DNA of 11,388 bases. It comes from Gammaproteobacteria bacterium (GTDB taxonomy: Bacteria; Pseudomonadota; Gammaproteobacteria; Pseudomonadales; Azotimanducaceae_A). Below are positions 1 through 6,841 of the stretch, piece by piece. The notes beneath the pieces are model-generated. The model saw nothing but the letters and a program-made list of their open reading frames with translations, ran no database searches and was not told where the DNA came from. The position numbers were made by a program, and so were the translations under genes. Positions within the stretch are counted from its first letter, which is position 1. Each line of letters starts with the position of its first letter. The stretch lies in the NCBI GenBank assembly GCA_026713405.1, contig JAPOON010000240.1:1-11388 (forward strand), written 5' to 3'.

Positions 1-1403
1 CCCCGGCACAGACTACCGGCAGCGGGCCGCAAGTCTCGGCCCTCGGCCCCCGAGCCTCGAGAGGCCAGGTGTCCTTCGACGCCAAGCCGTTCCATCTCTT
101 CGCCCAGCCAGTCAACGATCTCGCCGATGGAGCCGTGCTTCGGGGCCAGCCGGGCGGCCCGCAGGGTACCGCCAAGAGACGGGGCGGCCTCGAACAAACT
201 CACCCGGTGACCGCGCATGGAGGCGACCCGTGCCGCTTCCATGCCGGCCGGCCCGCCGCCCACCACCACGATGTGCCGGGATTCATCGGCCGGCTGAATC
301 AATTCCTCGGCAAGCCTGCGCTCCTGCCCGGCGGCGACGTTCACCGCGCAGCCGACCCGGCCCTTGCTCAAGCCCCCTACACAGCCCTGATTGCAGCCGA
401 TGCAGGGGCGCACTTCCCGAACCCGGCCGGACGCGGTCTTGCGCACCAGGTCCGGGTCGGCGATGTGGGCGCGGGTCATGCCGACAAGATCCGCCTTGCC
501 CGCTTCGATCAGGGCATCGGCCTGTGCCAGGGTAGTGAAACGGCCGGTGACAAGGGTGGGCAGGCTGGTGAGCGCGGTGACCTGTTCGCTGAACGGCACC
601 TCGTAGCCCGGGTCTTCGTGCATGGCGGCGATGATCTTGTGGCTGTTCAGGGAACTGCCGTGGGAGACATTGAGATAGTCGATGATGCCTTCTTCGAGGA
701 GGCGGTTGACGATCTCGACATGCTCGGCCACGTTCAGGCCGCCCGGCAGGTTGTGCGGCCCCACCCGGGTGCCGACCACGAAATCGTCGCCGACGGTTTC
801 CCGCACGGCCCGCATCACCTCCAGGTAGAAACGCATCCGGCTCTCGAAGTCGCCCCCGTAGCCGTCATCCCGCCTGTTGTGGCGGGCCGAGATGAACTGC
901 TGCAGCAGGAAATCGTGGGCGCAGTGCACCTCAACGCCGTGGAGGCCGCCGGCCTTGACCCGCGCCGCCGCCGCCGCGAACGCGGCCGTGACCTCGGCGA
1001 TGTCGTCCACGGACATGGCGTGGGCCAGCATGGGCGAGCCCGGCACGGGATTTTCCGATGCGGACCAGGGCCGCTGCCAGGGCGCGCCGCCGTACACCCC
1101 CATGTGATTGATCTGGGCAAACACCCGCATGCCGTGGGGCGCTGCCTGCTCCATGAGCTTCTCGTAACGCGGCACGATGGCGTCGTCCCAGGCGTGCAGC
1201 GTCATGGGCCCGCTCCAGTGCACGCTGGCTGCTTCGAGGATGGACAGCCCCACACCGCCCCGGGCCCGGGCGATGTGATAGGCGATCAGGTCATCGGAAA
1301 GATCGCCATAGCCCATGCTCGTTCCGTGGGCGGTGCGCACGACCCGGTTCTTGATTTCGATGCCGCCGATTCTGATTGGGCTCAGTACTTGCTCTAACGC
1401 CAA
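1..1403 (-). CDS. FMN/4Fe-4S/FAD oxidoreductase, 2,4-dienoyl-CoA reductase (old yellow enzyme) family, 3' end cut by window
   Basis: The visible 467 codons hold the N-terminal FMN TIM barrel (about residues 5-325), an iron-sulfur cysteine set C334-x2-C337-x3-C341-x10-C352 (CIGCNQGC), and the start of the FAD/NAD(P) Rossmann domain (VVGGGPAGMEAAR, about 380-391). This is the FadH/BaiCD/trimethylamine-dehydrogenase-like architecture, which normally has about 640-680 residues, so roughly 200 are missing past the window edge. The family reduces C=C bonds conjugated to a carbonyl or thioester using NAD(P)H. The segment HDFLLQQF has Phe165 where E. coli FadH has its catalytic Tyr166. The start is TTG at 1403: an in-frame stop lies just upstream, AAGGAAG (1412-1418) sits 8 nt before it, and the family N-terminus (LSPIRIGGIEIKNR) follows directly. 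The last codons look frameshifted (see findings). A role in steroid ring reduction is inferred from context only; the substrate is unknown. Confidence 0.88.
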   Translation of the reverse strand, partial: MALEQVLSPIRIGGIEIKNRVVRTAHGTSMGYGDLSDDLIAYHIARARGGVGLSILEAASVHWSGPMTLHAWDDAIVPRYEKLMEQAAPHGMRVFAQINHMGVYGGAPWQRPWSASENPVPGSPMLAHAMSVDDIAEVTAAFAAAAARVKAGGLHGVEVHCAHDFLLQQFISARHNRRDDGYGGDFESRMRFYLEVMRAVRETVGDDFVVGTRVGPHNLPGGLNVAEHVEIVNRLLEEGIIDYLNVSHGSSLNSHKIIAAMHEDPGYEVPFSEQVTALTSLPTLVTGRFTTLAQADALIEAGKADLVGMTRAHIADPDLVRKTASGRVREVRPCIGCNQGCVGGLSKGRVGCAVNVAAGQERRLAEELIQPADESRHIVVVGGGPAGMEAARVASMRGHRVSLFEAAPSLGGTLRAARLAPKHGSIGEIVDWLGEEMERLGVEGHLASRGSGAEGRDLRPAAGSLCR

Positions 1404-1593
1404 CCCGATTGCTTCCTTGCGAATTCATCATCATGTTGTTGTGTGGGCACGCACCAGTCAATCGGAACGGGGACCTTTGAACGGAACAGTACAGACCACG
1501 GCGAATGTTTTGAAGCGCGCCGATTCCCATGGGTGCCCTTGTCAGCGGAAGAAGAAACCGCCGTTGTGGCCGGACGCCAGAAGTATTTTATAG

Positions 1594-1640
1594 ACCCTTA
1601 AAATCGACCTTATAAGTCGAAAATATACCCTTAAATTGAT
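1594..1640. repeat. Pair of direct repeats ACCCTTAAAWTBGA upstream of the ATPase gene
   Basis: ACCCTTAAAATCGA at 1594-1607 recurs as ACCCTTAAATTGAT at 1627-1640. The first nine bases are identical. The two copies start 33 bp apart, close to three turns of the helix, so a protein bound to both would face the same side. The block ends 33 bp before the ATPase start. A paired operator or an activator site is a reasonable inference. No regulator is known for it. Confidence 0.4.
1604..1620. promoter_or_regulatory. Imperfect palindrome TCGA-C-CTTATAAG-TCGA, possible operator
   Basis: The 8-bp core CTTATAAG (1609-1616) is self-complementary and is flanked by TCGA on both sides, with one extra C at 1608. 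It lies between the two ACCCTTAAA direct repeats and partly overlaps the first. Its position just upstream of the ATPase gene suggests a protein-binding site, perhaps overlapping a promoter (TATAAG resembles a -10 box). It could also be chance in an AT-rich stretch. Confidence 0.3.
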
Positions 1641-1672
1641 ACTCTTCCGTTCTTTGACAGGGATAATTTTCG

Positions 1673-3043
1673 TTGGACCGCAAACAGTTCGCGTTGCTGG
1701 AAGCCTGGCTGGTCAAGCCCAATCGCAAGCCGATCGTCCTTAGAGGAGCCAGGCAGGTCGGCAAGTCGACGCTGGTTCGGCTGTTCGCCCGGGGTCAGGG
1801 CCGCTCGATGGCGGAGATCAATCTCGAGCGCTTTCCGGATTTGGCGGCGACTTTCCGGCGCCGGCCTCCGCGGGAAATGCTGGACGTGTTCGAGTCGTTG
1901 CCGGGCATCGGTCGCATCACCCCGCGAACGCTGTTGTTCCTCGACGAGATTCAGGCAGTACCCGAGGCCATACCGGCTCTCCGCTATTTCTTTGAAGATC
2001 TGGGTGAGATGCCCCTCATTGCCGCAGGGTCGCTTATGGAATTCGCGCTGTCTGATCATCGATTTTCGATGCCGGTGGGCCGGGTCGAATACCTGCACAT
2101 GGGGCCCTTGACGTTTACGGAGTTCCTGGATGCCCTGGAGGAAACGAGGCTGGCGACGCTGGTCAGAGATTTCGATTTCGGCACGGAAATCGATCCGATC
2201 ATACATGCGAGGCTGCTCGATCTCGTCAGGCTTTACTCTTTTGTAGGCGGCATGCCGGAGGCGGTCGATGTGTACGCTCGAACCCGGCGGCTCAAGGATG
2301 TCACACCCGTCCACAACGCGATCATCGAAACCTGGCGCGATGACTTCCCCAAGTACCTCGGTTCACGGAACCTGGCGCGAATACAGCACGTATTCAACTT
2401 CGCTGCGCGCAATGTCGGCAGGAAGGTCAAATACAGTCAGTACTCGGCCCATGACAAGAGCGGGACCATCAAGCACGATATCGAACTGTTGTGCATGGCG
2501 CGGGTGTTGTCGAAAGCGACACACAGCCACTGCGAAGGACTGCCGTTGCAGGCAGACATCGAAGAGAAAGTTTACAAGCCGGTCTTTCTGGATGTGGGAT
2601 TGATGAATGCCGTTTGCGGCCTGGACTGGTTGTCGCTGGAACAGGCGCCGCCGGACAAATTGGTAAACGATGGCGCGGTCGCCGAGCAGTTCATTGGCCA
2701 GCATTTGGTGGACATACTGTCGTCTTCGGCCAACCGGCAGTTAACCTACTGGCTCAGGGAAGGACGATCGAACAACGCGGAAGTGGACTACGTAGTGGCA
2801 GTGCGGGGGCGCATCCTGCCAATTGAAGTCAAGTCGGCGGCGAGCGGCAGGCTGAAATCGCTGCACCAGTTCGTGGCCGAGAAGCGCGTGCGACATGCGG
2901 TGCGTTTCGATGCGGGGCCGCCGTCCAGGCAATCGATATCCACGGAGGTACGGAGGGGCGACGGCAAGATTTCGGTCGACTACACGCTGACGTCGCTGCC
3001 TCTGTATCTTGTAGAAAGCTTGCCTGCCATCGAGTTTCCTTGA
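1673..3043 (+). CDS. AAA-type ATPase with C-terminal DUF4143 domain
   Basis: This 456-residue protein has a Walker A loop GARQVGKS (residues 25-32), a Walker B LLFLDE (87-92) and a sensor-like IAAGS (116-120), matching the AAA_14 ATPase domain. The DUF4143 part follows, including GGMPEAV (192-198). Near the C-terminus, E370-x-D372 and E385-V-K387 (AEVDYV, LPIEVKS) form the pattern of a PD-(D/E)XK nuclease fold. Length is normal for the family (about 380-460). The family is common, patchily distributed and of unknown cellular role. The start is TTG at 1673, with AGGGA at 1659-1663 about 9 nt upstream and the usual short family N-terminus following. It stands alone, convergent with the MFS gene (102 bp gap). 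Its AT-rich leader and its lack of any link to the neighbouring catabolic genes suggest acquisition by transfer. Confidence 0.9.
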   Translation: MDRKQFALLEAWLVKPNRKPIVLRGARQVGKSTLVRLFARGQGRSMAEINLERFPDLAATFRRRPPREMLDVFESLPGIGRITPRTLLFLDEIQAVPEAIPALRYFFEDLGEMPLIAAGSLMEFALSDHRFSMPVGRVEYLHMGPLTFTEFLDALEETRLATLVRDFDFGTEIDPIIHARLLDLVRLYSFVGGMPEAVDVYARTRRLKDVTPVHNAIIETWRDDFPKYLGSRNLARIQHVFNFAARNVGRKVKYSQYSAHDKSGTIKHDIELLCMARVLSKATHSHCEGLPLQADIEEKVYKPVFLDVGLMNAVCGLDWLSLEQAPPDKLVNDGAVAEQFIGQHLVDILSSSANRQLTYWLREGRSNNAEVDYVVAVRGRILPIEVKSAASGRLKSLHQFVAEKRVRHAVRFDAGPPSRQSISTEVRRGDGKISVDYTLTSLPLYLVESLPAIEFP

Positions 3044-3145
3044 GAAGGGGATCGGCGGTGAAGGAGCTGATGATCTGGGGATTGCCGACAGCCGCGAGAT
3101 CACGTACTACGCGATGAGGGCAGGCCCCCCGTGTGATGTTTGCCG

Positions 3146-4729
3146 CTATGGCGCCGCTGCGGGTGTTTCCTGTTTGGCCAGTTCAACTCGCCGGGCTTCG
3201 TCTTCGGGGAGGTAGCGCATCGCCAGGGTGAGCAATGCCAGGGCGCCGGCGAACATGATGAGCGACCACATCATGGCACTGCGCAACGCGGCGCCGTCGC
3301 CGAGGCCGGTAGCCATGTAGAAATCGCTGATCTGCCCGATCATGAAGGGCCCGAGGGCGAGGCCGATGAAGGTGAGCATCAGGATGTAGTAGGCCGATGC
3401 CGTCGCGCGCATGCGGGGCATCACCAGGTCGTTCACGGTGCTGGCCGCGCCGCCCAGCCACATGGGCGAGGTGGTGCTGAACAGGAAGCTGCAGAAATAG
3501 GCGACCCAGGGGTTGCCGGTCAGCACGAAGAGGAGTCCTGAAGGAATGGAAAGGGAAACGGCGATGACGCCCACCCAGAGCCGCCCGTTGACGGACTTCT
3601 GCCGCAGCCGGTCTGCCAGGATGCCGCCCAGGGTGACGCCCAGCAGCCCGCCGACGGCTGCGCCCAGGCCCAGCAGGGTACCGGCCTCGGCAAGTTCGAC
3701 GCCGTGCACGCGCAGCATGAAGGGCGGCCCCCAGAACCCGACGCCATAGGTCACGAAGGCGATGCACGGAAAACCCGTGGTCATGAATACGAAGGCCCTG
3801 GAGCGGAACATCATGGCGAAGGTTTCCGGATCGCGGATCTTCAGTGCCTGCACCCAGGAAACCGCCGCATAGACGCCGACGCCCAGTGCCGTCCATTGAA
3901 TGGTGCTGGGCATGAGGATGTTGACGCCGTAGGCAGCAACCGCAATGCCCAGCGCGGCGGTCAGGTTCAGGCCCAGGGCGCGGGCGCCGCCCAGTTGCAT
4001 CAGGTTGTACAGGGTGAACGGAGGCAGCACCGAGATGAGGGACTGCAAGGTCTCGCGAACGGGATGCGGTTCCGGCTCTGCGACCAGGCCTTCGCTCAGC
4101 CCGCGCACCGGTTCGCGCAGCGTCCACACCCAGGCGGCGACCAGTAGCCCCGGGACTCCCACGGCCATGAATGCCGCCTGCCAGCCTTTCAGCCCGAAGG
4201 GTGCGAGTGCCGGGTCGGGAAAGGCCTCTTTCCACCCGTCGACGATCATGCCGCCGAGATACAGGCCGATGCCGGCGCCGATGTAGACGCCGCTGGAATA
4301 GATGGCGAGCACCGTGGCCCGGACCCTGGGCGAGAAATAATCGGAGAGCATGGAGAAAGCGGCGGGTGAGGCGCTCGCCTCGCCCACGCCGACGCCGAAG
4401 CGATAGGTGGCGAGCGTCGCAAAGCTGCGCGCCGTGCCCGACAGCGCCGTCATCAGGCTCCAGAACCCCAGGCCGATGGAGATCAGGCTCTTCCTCGACC
4501 AGACATCGGCGAGCTTGCCCAGCGGAATGCCGAAGATGGCGTAGAAAACGGCGAAGGCCGTGCCGTAGAGGAACCCGATATCCGCATCGGATATGCCGAG
4601 ATCGGCCTTAATCTCCTCGGCGAGAATGGAGATGATCTGCCGGTCGATGAAATTGAATACGTAGACGACCAGCAGCACGCCCAGGACGTACTTCGAATAC
4701 CGCCCGCCGACCTGATCCTTGCTGTTCAC
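3146..4729 (-). CDS. Spinster-like MFS transporter
   Basis: This is a 527-residue major facilitator superfamily permease. The first helix carries FNFIDRQIISIL (25-36), typical of bacterial spinster-like MFS proteins. Motif A follows as GKLADVWSRK (71-80) and recurs in the second half as GGILADRLRQK (368-378). The family usually has about 430-450 residues. The surplus is a central insert (about 222-310) with two further hydrophobic stretches (about 247-273 and 278-296), giving perhaps 14 membrane segments rather than 12. The start is GTG at 4729, preceded by AAAGGAG (4739-4745) with 9 nt spacing. It begins 34 bp after hisG stops, so the two are probably co-transcribed. Spinster relatives move amphipathic lipids. 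Uptake or export of a steroid or its acid breakdown product fits the locus but is only an inference; direction is unknown. Confidence 0.9.
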   Translation of the reverse strand: MNSKDQVGGRYSKYVLGVLLVVYVFNFIDRQIISILAEEIKADLGISDADIGFLYGTAFAVFYAIFGIPLGKLADVWSRKSLISIGLGFWSLMTALSGTARSFATLATYRFGVGVGEASASPAAFSMLSDYFSPRVRATVLAIYSSGVYIGAGIGLYLGGMIVDGWKEAFPDPALAPFGLKGWQAAFMAVGVPGLLVAAWVWTLREPVRGLSEGLVAEPEPHPVRETLQSLISVLPPFTLYNLMQLGGARALGLNLTAALGIAVAAYGVNILMPSTIQWTALGVGVYAAVSWVQALKIRDPETFAMMFRSRAFVFMTTGFPCIAFVTYGVGFWGPPFMLRVHGVELAEAGTLLGLGAAVGGLLGVTLGGILADRLRQKSVNGRLWVGVIAVSLSIPSGLLFVLTGNPWVAYFCSFLFSTTSPMWLGGAASTVNDLVMPRMRATASAYYILMLTFIGLALGPFMIGQISDFYMATGLGDGAALRSAMMWSLIMFAGALALLTLAMRYLPEDEARRVELAKQETPAAAP

Positions 4730-4763
4730 CCCGGCGCGCTCCTTTGCATCGATGCCGCCCGGC

Positions 4764-5639
4764 TCAGTCGATGATCTTGTTGATGGCGTACTCGACGATG
4801 CCCCGGGCGCCGGCGGCCCTCAGTTTCGGGACCAGCGAGCGCACCGTCGTCTCGTCGATGATGGTGTTGATGGCGATCCAGCCCTCTTCGGAGAGCCGGG
4901 AGACGGTGGGCATCTTCAGCGCCGGCAAAAGCGCGGTGATCGTCTGCAGGCTCTCGCTGCGCGCGTTCAGCATCAGGCCCACCTTGCCTTCCGCGGCCAG
5001 GCAGGAGCGCAGCATCAGTGCGAGATTCTCGAGCTTGGCGACCTTCCACGCATCGTCCATCGCCGCGTGATTGGCGATGAGGCGCGGCGTGCTGGTCATT
5101 ACCACGTCGACGATGCGCAGGTTGTTGGCGCGAATGGAGCTGCCGGTTTCCGTGATCTCGACGATGGCGTCCGCAAGCCGCGGCGGTTTGGCTTCCGTCG
5201 CGCCCCAGGAGAACTCCACCTGCGCCGAGACGCCGTGCCGCTCCAGGTAATCGTTGGTGAGGCGCACCGCCTCGGTGGCGATGCGCTTGCCTTCCAGGTC
5301 TGCAACCGTGCGGATCGCGGAGTCGTTGGGCACGCAAAGCACCCAGCGCACCGGCTCGCGGCTGACCTTCGAGAAGCGCAACTCGCAGATCTCGTGCACG
5401 TCGGCACCGGTCTCCGCCACCCAGTCGCGGCCGGTAATGCCGGCGTCAAGAACGCCCTGCTCCACGTAGCGTGCCATCTCCTGGGCACGGATCATCGTGC
5501 ACTCGATCTCGTCGTCGTCGATGCCGGGATAGTAGGAGCGCGACGTGAACGAGATGACATACCCCGCGCGCCGGAAAAGTTCGCGCGTGGCTTCCTGCAG
5601 GCTGCCTGCGGGAATGCCGAGTTTCAGCACCTGGCTCAT
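4764..5639 (-). CDS. hisG: ATP phosphoribosyltransferase, long form (HisG)
   Basis: HisG joins ATP and PRPP, the first step of histidine synthesis in the cytoplasm. The 291-residue product has the two-lobed catalytic domain ([14 protein letters not shown] at 5-18; the PRPP-binding stretch [19 protein letters not shown] at about 156-174). It also has the C-terminal HisG_C regulatory domain ([10 protein letters not shown] ... [12 protein letters not shown], about 254-285) found in long-form enzymes that are feedback-inhibited by histidine and need no HisZ. The start chosen is ATG at 5639, with GGAG 6 nt upstream (5646-5649); an ATG at 5702 would add 21 residues unlike the family. The sequence is unlike E. 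coli HisG and closer in my memory to the non-enteric long-form type. No other his gene is visible. It lies between steroid genes and is followed after 34 bp by the MFS transporter. Confidence 0.93.
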   Translation of the reverse strand: MSQVLKLGIPAGSLQEATRELFRRAGYVISFTSRSYYPGIDDDEIECTMIRAQEMARYVEQGVLDAGITGRDWVAETGADVHEICELRFSKVSREPVRWVLCVPNDSAIRTVADLEGKRIATEAVRLTNDYLERHGVSAQVEFSWGATEAKPPRLADAIVEITETGSSIRANNLRIVDVVMTSTPRLIANHAAMDDAWKVAKLENLALMLRSCLAAEGKVGLMLNARSESLQTITALLPALKMPTVSRLSEEGWIAINTIIDETTVRSLVPKLRAAGARGIVEYAINKIID

Positions 5640-5789
5640 GGTTGTCTCCAGGGAAGGGTTGCGCCCGCCAGGACCGGCTTCCAGGGCATGGCGGTTGCGC
5701 ATGACGCAGGAACGGATGCCGGTGGCGTGTTATCCGGCCGGTGCATGGTGGCTTTGCCTCCGGGGTGCTCGTCCAGTGAGGGCGCGCAT

Positions 5790-5817
5790 GCTATATGGAT
5801 TGCCGGGGCGGTGTCGA
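5790..5817 (-). promoter_or_regulatory. Candidate sigma70 promoter for hisG-MFS
   Basis: Reading the minus strand, TCGACA (5812-5817) and TATAGC (5790-5795) are 16 bp apart, giving a plausible -35/-10 pair just after the end of the ipdF-like gene. It would drive hisG and the transporter from a leader of about 145 nt. The gap between the ipdF stop (5825) and the hisG start (185 bp) supports a separate transcript. The leader shows no run of His codons, so classical his attenuation is not supported. Confidence 0.35.
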
Positions 5818-5824
5818 ATTGACG

Positions 5825-6610
5825 TCAGGCGCGCTGGCTCGAAACCGATACGGTCTCCCCGGTCATGTAGGTGGAGTACCCGCTCGCCAGGAACACCATC
5901 ACGTTGGCCACTTCCCAGACCTCGGCTGACCGGCCATAGGCTTCCCGGGTCTCGAGTTCCCGAAGCTGCTCAAGGGGGATGGCCCTGGAAAGGAACGGAT
6001 GCATCGCCAGGCTCGGGGCGACGGCGTTGATGCGGATGCCGAATTCGGCGCCTTCGAGGGCGGCGCAGCGGGTGAGGGCCATGACGCCGGCCTTGGCCGC
6101 CGCGTAGTGTGCCTGGCCCTTCTGGGCCCGCCAGCCGAGGACCGAGGCGTTGTTGACGATTACGCCGCCGGTCTCGCGCATGGCCTGCATGGCGGCGCGC
6201 GTCATGCGGAAGGTGCCGTTCAGGGTTACGTCCAGCACGGCCGTCCACTGGCCGTCGGTCATGTCCATGACGTTGGCCGTGCCGCCGAGGCCGGCGTTGT
6301 TGATGACCACGTCCACGGATTCGAAGGCTTCCCGCGCCGCCTCGAACAGGGCATGCACCTCGGCCTGGGCGGTCACGTTGCAGAGAGCCGTGGCCGGGCG
6401 GACTCCGGTGGCCTCTTCCAGGCGCGCGGCGGATTCCGCCAGGCGTCGCTCATGGATGTCGGAGATCAACACCCTGGCGCCTTCCTCCAGGCAGCGTCTC
6501 GCCGCGGCGTAGCCGATACCGGTGCCGGCCGCCGCGGTGATCAGCACGTTGCGGCCCGCCAGCAGGTCGTGACTCTTCGGGTAATCCGGCGGGCGGGAAA
6601 GGTCTGTCAC
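5825..6610 (-). CDS. ipdF: IpdF-like short-chain dehydrogenase of steroid C/D-ring degradation
   Basis: This 261-residue SDR carries the unusual cofactor loop TAAAGTGIG (25-33) instead of the common TGxxxGIG. It also has NNAG (104-107), Asn131 and the catalytic set Ser156, Tyr169, Lys173 (HYAAAKAG). As I remember mycobacterial IpdF (Rv3559c), it shares the loop TAAAGTGIG, ISD-x-HERRL, NNAGLGG, VIVNNASVLGWRAQ, HYAAAKAGVMALTRC and the ending TGE-x-x-SVS-x-Q. IpdF is an NAD-dependent dehydrogenase acting on the hydroxylated indane carboxyl-CoA (5-OH-HIC-CoA) before ring D opening. The start is GTG at 6610 with AGGGG about 9 nt upstream. It lies 231 bp downstream of the echA20-like gene on the same strand, matching its pathway partner. 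The assignment is strong by motif but from memory, not alignment. Confidence 0.85.
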   Translation of the reverse strand: MTDLSRPPDYPKSHDLLAGRNVLITAAAGTGIGYAAARRCLEEGARVLISDIHERRLAESAARLEEATGVRPATALCNVTAQAEVHALFEAAREAFESVDVVINNAGLGGTANVMDMTDGQWTAVLDVTLNGTFRMTRAAMQAMRETGGVIVNNASVLGWRAQKGQAHYAAAKAGVMALTRCAALEGAEFGIRINAVAPSLAMHPFLSRAIPLEQLRELETREAYGRSAEVWEVANVMVFLASGYSTYMTGETVSVSSQRA

Positions 6611-6712
6611 GGGTCAAGCCCCTGGAAGGAGTTGGCCTTCATTCGATCGCCGAAGCATCCCGCGTGGCCGCGTTGGCTTGCGCTCGAACATGCCCGAAAT
6701 TTTCGCGCCTCG

Positions 6713-6726
6713 CGCTTGATCAGGCG
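6713..6726. promoter_or_regulatory. Imperfect 14-bp palindrome CGCTTGATCAGGCG upstream of ipdF
   Basis: The core TGATCA is self-complementary and is flanked by CGC/GCG, with one mismatched pair (T6716/G6723). It sits in the 231-bp spacer between echA20 and ipdF, about 105 bp upstream of the ipdF start. It could be an operator for ipdF. Short GC-rich palindromes are frequent in such DNA, so confidence is low. I saw no clear promoter pair elsewhere in this spacer. Confidence 0.2.
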
Positions 6727-6841
6727 TTCTCTGTGCGACGCCGGACTTTTGCCATGTGCTGCTGGTCCTTTCACGGTAAGCGACTGATGACGAGGTAAGG
6801 GCATGCGGGCCGAAAAGTGTGGCATCGGCGACCCTTGCCGT

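Larger units (their letters stand above)
1404..1672. promoter_or_regulatory. Divergent intergenic region between the reductase and the ATPase gene
   Basis: These 269 bp separate two outward-facing genes and carry no convincing coding frame. On the minus strand a weak promoter for the reductase can be drawn: TTGACT (1456-1461), 17 bp, CAACAT (1433-1438), followed by the AAGGAAG ribosome site at 1412-1418. The right-hand third (about 1580-1670) is strikingly AT-rich compared with the rest of the window and holds a repeated element and a palindrome, listed separately. I found no well-spaced sigma70 pair for the ATPase: TTGACA at 1654-1659 lies too close to the start codon, and TTGATA/GATAAT (1636-1641/1662-1667) are 20 bp apart. 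Confidence 0.45.

Noticed and set aside
69..1397. Long plus-strand open frame of 442 codons
   Set aside because: It is exactly antisense to the reductase gene, whose minus-strand translation shows FMN, iron-sulfur and Rossmann motifs. The plus-strand product shows no family pattern and is typical of GC-rich antisense frames.
1291..1530. Short minus-strand frame starting at a triple ATG just upstream of the reductase
   Set aside because: It is out of frame with the reductase and has no family similarity; the TTG at 1403 has a better ribosome site and the correct N-terminus.
3044..3145. Possible gene remnant between the ATPase and MFS genes (frame reading LEKGIGGEGADD...REITYYAMRAG)
   Set aside because: The frame is short, has no start signal, runs into antisense of the transporter and resembles nothing I recognise.
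5640..5800. Histidine attenuator leader peptide before hisG
   Set aside because: A 19-codon frame starts near 5791 on the minus strand but has only two adjacent His codons, and no clear terminator/antiterminator pair was seen.
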